Positions 60,954 through 64,000 of a stretch of 64,000 nucleotides of DNA are shown here, in pieces. A program made the translations under genes and the position numbers. Every line of letters starts with the position of its first letter. Position 1 is the stretch's first letter. The notes beneath the pieces were generated by a model. It did no database searches. It saw only the letters and a program-made list of their open reading frames with translations, and was not told where the DNA came from. The stretch is taken from NCBI RefSeq assembly GCF_009709675.1, contig NZ_WMLB01000033.1, forward strand, positions 1 to 64,000, given 5' to 3'. This DNA comes from Agromyces bracchium (GTDB lineage: Bacteria > Actinomycetota > Actinomycetes > Actinomycetales > Microbacteriaceae).

Positions 60954-61349
60954 CTACGCGGCCACCGGGATCGCGGCGATCGCGTCGACCTCGACCAGGG
61001 CGCCGGGCCGGGCGGGGGCGACCGTGAGCACGGTGACCGCAGTGCGGTGCGACCCCCAGACGGCCGCGCTCGCGGCGAAGCCGTCGGCCGGGTCGATGCC
61101 CGGCGCGAGGTGGATCGTGAGCTTCACCACGTGCTCGGGCCCGGTGCCCGCGGCGGCGAGCACCGCGAGCACGTTGCGGAGCGCCTGCTCGGTCTGCGCG
61201 CGGAGGCCCTTCAGGAGGGCGCCCGAGGCATCCGTGCCGTTCTGGCCGCCGACGAAGAGCAGCGGCCCGGCCGGGGCGATCATCCCCTGCGCGAAGGCCG
61301 GGCTCGTCGCGAGCTCGGCCGGGTCGACCGGCGTGACGTGGGTGCTCAT
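60954..61349 (-). CDS. RidA/YER057c/UK114-like protein
   Basis: A 131-residue Rid-superfamily protein. GPLLFVGGQNGTDASGAL, EQALRNVLAVLAAAGTG and VEVDAIAAIPV are family motifs. Canonical RidA hydrolyses reactive enamines/imines, using an Arg near the C-terminus. Here the Arg lies in VAPARPGALVEVDAIA, consistent with activity. It lies 68 nt from GH3 but is separately promoted. Confidence 0.88.
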   Translation of the reverse strand: MSTHVTPVDPAELATSPAFAQGMIAPAGPLLFVGGQNGTDASGALLKGLRAQTEQALRNVLAVLAAAGTGPEHVVKLTIHLAPGIDPADGFAASAAVWGSHRTAVTVLTVAPARPGALVEVDAIAAIPVAA

Positions 61350-61417
61350 GCGAGGCTCCTCTCGGGTCGCTCCGAGTGTGCCTCACGCATCCGACACCAC
61401 GACGGCCGACCACGGCC

Positions 61418-63862
61418 TCATGCGCTCATGCGCTCGATCGCGACCGTCGGATGCAGCGCTCGCCGATGGTCTACGACCCGCGTCGCACCCGCCAGCCGCA
61501 CGGTGTGCGCGTGCACCAGGTCGCCGCTCGACCGCCCGACCGAGAGCACGAGCTCGCCCGGCTCCACGATCCGCTCGCCGGAGCGCGACGTGAACGACGC
61601 GAGGTCGGAGGGCACCGTGAACGCGACGTCGGCGGCCGCACCCGGCTCGAGCGCGACCCGCGCGAACCCGATGAGCCGCTGCACCGGCCGCACGACCGAC
61701 GCGACCGGGTCGTGCAGGTAGAGCTGTACGATCTCGACGCCCGCCCGATCGCCGGCGTTGCGCACGCGCAGTCGCACGGTGGCCGCGCCATCCGTCGCGA
61801 CCGACGCCTCGTCGCCCGCGAACGACGACCACTCGAACGACGTGTACGCGAGCCCGTGCCCGAACGGGAACGCCGCCGTCGGGTCGACGTTCGACACGTC
61901 GCTCGCCCGCGCGAGCGGCGGGGCCAGGTACGTCGTCGGCTGCGAGCCGGGCGAGGCCGGGATCGACACGGGCAGGCGTCCGCTCGGGTTCACGCGACCG
62001 CTCAGCACGCCCGCGATCGCGCCCGCGCCCTCCTCACCGGCGAAGAACGCCTGCAGGATGCCCGCCGACTCGGACACCGCGCGCCCGAGCGTGTACGGGC
62101 GTCCCGCGAGCAGGGTGAGCACCGTCGGCGTCCCCGTGTCGAGCACCGCGTCGACGAGCGCCTGCTGCGCGCCGGGCAGCGCGAGCGACTCGGCGTCGCA
62201 GCCCTCGCCGCTCGTGCCGCGGCCGAAGAGCCCGGCCCGGTCGCCGAACGCGAGCACGACGACGTCGGCGGATGCCGCGAGCCCGACCGCCTCGGCGAAC
62301 CCGTCGGTCTCGCCGCCGTCCACGCTCGTGCCGACCGCGTGCCGGATCTCGCTGCCCGGGAACTCGGCGCGCAGCGCCTCGACCAGCGTCGGGATGCGGA
62401 TGCCGATCTCGACGCCCGGGTGCTGCGTCACGACGTGCGTCGGGAACGAGTAGCAGCCGAGCATCGCGTACGAGTCGTCGGCGTTGGGCCCGATCACCGC
62501 GATCACGGGCGGGGCCGCGAGCGGCAGCGTTCCGTCGTTGCGGACGAGCACGACGGCCCGCTCCGCGAGCTCGCGCGCGAGCGCGCGGTTTGCCGGCGGG
62601 TCGAGGTCGATGCGCCCGCGCAGCCGGTCGGCGTGCGCCGCGTCGGCCTCCGCGAGGTCGGCGTCGGCGAGTCCGAGCCGGCCGAGTGCGGGCGGAATGG
62701 GCGACCAGTCGGCGTCGAGCAGGCCGAGTTCGGCCTTCTGCCGGAGCACGCGCCGCAACGCGGTGTCGACGAGGTCCATCGGCACGGCGCCCACCTCGAC
62801 GGCAGCCCGGAGCGGCTCGCCGAACGCCTTGACGGTGGGCAGTTCGACGTCGATGCCGGCCTCGAGCGCCGCGGCCGCGGCATCCGCCCACGTGTCGGCC
62901 ACGCCGTGCAGCAGCTTCAGGAACGCGACCGCGAAGTAGTCGGCGACGACCGTGCCGTCGAAGCCCCACGTCTCACGGAGCAGCTCCGTGAGCAGCCACC
63001 GGTCGGCCGCCGACGGCACGCCATCGAGGTCGGAATAGGAGTTCATGACGCTGCGGGCGCCGCCATCGCGGACGGCCATCTCGAACGGCGGCAGCAGCAC
63101 GTCGCCGAGCTCGCGCGGCCCGATCGAGACGGGCGCGAGGTTGCGCCCGGCCTTCGAGGCCGAGTAGCCGACGAAGTGCTTCAGCGTCGCGACGACGCCG
63201 GATGCCTCGAGCCCGCGCACGTACGCCGTGCCCACCGTCGCCACGAGGTACGGGTCCTCGCCGATGGTCTCCTCGACGCGACCCCAGCGCGCGTCGCGGA
63301 CGACGTCCAGCACGGGCGCGAGGCCCTGGTGCACGCCCACCGAGCGCAGGTCGGCGCCGATTCGGCGCGCCATCCGCTCGACCAGCGCTGGGTCGAACGA
63401 CGCGCCCCATGACAGCGGCACCGGGTACGCGGTGGCGCCCCAGGCGGCGAAGCCGGCGAGGCACTCCTCGTGCGCCACCGCGGGGATGCCGAGGCGGTTC
63501 GCCGCGATGATCCGCTGCTGCATGCGCGCGAGTGAGAGCGCGCCGACCGCGGCGTCGACCGGGGCCGTGCCGAACGGGCGGGTCACCTGGCCGAGGCCCG
63601 ACGGCAGCAGCGCGTCGAGGTCGACATCGTCGTTCAGGTCGTGCTGGTGCGGGGCGACATCGCCGCCGCCGTCATCGGCCGCGCCGACCCACACGCCGTA
63701 GAGCTGCGCGAGCTTCTCGTCGAGCGTCATCTCGGCGATGAGGGCCGCGACGCGCTCGTCGATGGGGCGCGAGGCGTCGCGCCACGCGGCATCCGTCGCC
63801 TGCAGCGCCCCCTCGGGCGCCGACACCCCGCCGCGCGGGGTCGTTCCGTCGAGCGCGGTCAT
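61418..63862 (-). CDS. GH3 beta-glycosidase (beta-glucosidase/beta-xylosidase)
   Basis: An 814-residue cytoplasmic GH3 enzyme. The N-terminal TIM barrel includes NRLGIPAVAHEECLAGF, the nucleophile Asp in GTVVADYFAVAF and the YSDLDGVPSAADRWLL loop. The C-terminal alpha/beta sandwich (PVIAVIGPNADDSYAMLGCY) and fibronectin-III domain follow. It cleaves terminal beta-linked glucose or xylose, and the specificity is not readable. Its ATG overlaps the stop of a MalG-type permease, so it belongs to a transporter operon extending off the window. Confidence 0.92.
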   Translation of the reverse strand: MTALDGTTPRGGVSAPEGALQATDAAWRDASRPIDERVAALIAEMTLDEKLAQLYGVWVGAADDGGGDVAPHQHDLNDDVDLDALLPSGLGQVTRPFGTAPVDAAVGALSLARMQQRIIAANRLGIPAVAHEECLAGFAAWGATAYPVPLSWGASFDPALVERMARRIGADLRSVGVHQGLAPVLDVVRDARWGRVEETIGEDPYLVATVGTAYVRGLEASGVVATLKHFVGYSASKAGRNLAPVSIGPRELGDVLLPPFEMAVRDGGARSVMNSYSDLDGVPSAADRWLLTELLRETWGFDGTVVADYFAVAFLKLLHGVADTWADAAAAALEAGIDVELPTVKAFGEPLRAAVEVGAVPMDLVDTALRRVLRQKAELGLLDADWSPIPPALGRLGLADADLAEADAAHADRLRGRIDLDPPANRALARELAERAVVLVRNDGTLPLAAPPVIAVIGPNADDSYAMLGCYSFPTHVVTQHPGVEIGIRIPTLVEALRAEFPGSEIRHAVGTSVDGGETDGFAEAVGLAASADVVVLAFGDRAGLFGRGTSGEGCDAESLALPGAQQALVDAVLDTGTPTVLTLLAGRPYTLGRAVSESAGILQAFFAGEEGAGAIAGVLSGRVNPSGRLPVSIPASPGSQPTTYLAPPLARASDVSNVDPTAAFPFGHGLAYTSFEWSSFAGDEASVATDGAATVRLRVRNAGDRAGVEIVQLYLHDPVASVVRPVQRLIGFARVALEPGAAADVAFTVPSDLASFTSRSGERIVEPGELVLSVGRSSGDLVHAHTVRLAGATRVVDHRRALHPTVAIERMSA

Positions 63863-64000
63863 CCCTTCACCGCCCCCTGCAGGCCGCCGACGATGCGTCG
63901 TTCGGCGACGAGGAAGAACGCCAGCGCCGGGATCATCGCGAGCGACGTGTACGCGAGCACCGCTGCGGTGTCCTGCGAGTACTGCGTCGAGAACTGGGTG
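63859..64000 (-). CDS. Sugar ABC transporter permease (MalG type), partial
   Basis: Only the last 46 residues are present. They contain the final helix (LAYTSLAMIPALAFFLVAER) and the C-terminus RRIVGGLQGAVKG, which is the common end of CUT1 MalG subunits. The stop overlaps the GH3 start. Confidence 0.85.
   Translation of the reverse strand, partial: TQFSTQYSQDTAAVLAYTSLAMIPALAFFLVAERRIVGGLQGAVKG

Overview
The window is very GC-rich, dense actinobacterial chromosome. Codons end mostly in G or C, GTG starts are common, and many genes join through 4-base ATGA or GTGA overlaps. Gene content (CUT1 sugar ABC transporters, several LacI regulators, xylose isomerase and xylulokinase of actinobacterial type, a benzoylformate decarboxylase) and the constantly recurring word GGATGCC/GGCATCC suggest a plant-polymer-degrading member of the Microbacteriaceae, Agromyces-like. 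The genus is inference. There is no rRNA, complete tRNA, CRISPR array, insertion sequence or phage module.

Layout. (1) 1-6110, minus strand: five coupled genes that together encode an oxidative uronate/aldarate route to 2-oxoglutarate (sugar dehydrogenase, MR-type acid-sugar dehydratase, KdgD, 2,5-dioxovalerate dehydrogenase, MFS importer). A divergent LacI regulator and an M24-fold protein (6324-8452) follow. (2) 8453-15227: a small accessory patch with a tRNA-3'-end-like fragment, an RHH antitoxin with a broken toxin, a MazEF-type pair, and assorted single genes (DHFR-like, ArfB, CPBP protease, ArsR-SRPBCC-MBL operon). (3) 15325-23409: a sugar catabolic operon (DUF6807, cupin, Gfo/Idh/MocA, GH43-like) and an ABC transporter operon, each behind the same 16-bp LacI-type operator. 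(4) 23583-34858: a GH35/GH5-like/DUF5107-TPR operon and an ABC transporter operon flanking an AraC regulator, with a matching AraC-type box at identical spacing in both operon promoters. (5) 35112-50115: an orphan solute-binding protein carrying the operator of region 3, a GH42 beta-galactosidase, glycerate kinase, xylB, xylA, a LacI gene, an ABC transporter and a YicI-type alpha-xylosidase. This set fits uptake and breakdown of xyloglucan oligosaccharides or isoprimeverose. (6) 50232-64000: Imm5-like protein, LacI, benzoylformate decarboxylase, an ADH/AKR/cupin/XRE redox cluster, MFS with MarR, small genes, RidA, a GH3 glycosidase and the tail of another sugar permease.

How it works together: four complete or partial CUT1 transporters feed cytoplasmic glycosidases (GH3, GH5-like, GH31, GH35, GH42, GH43-like), and xylose and uronates are channelled into the pentose phosphate pathway and 2-oxoglutarate. 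Control is local: at least four operator families can be read beside their regulators. Most regulator and antitoxin genes have a -10 box 6-7 nt before the start codon, implying leaderless mRNAs, while metabolic genes carry Shine-Dalgarno sites. The intergenic DNA is rich in several unrelated palindromic repeats. One repeat class has been absorbed into the 3' end of a coding sequence.
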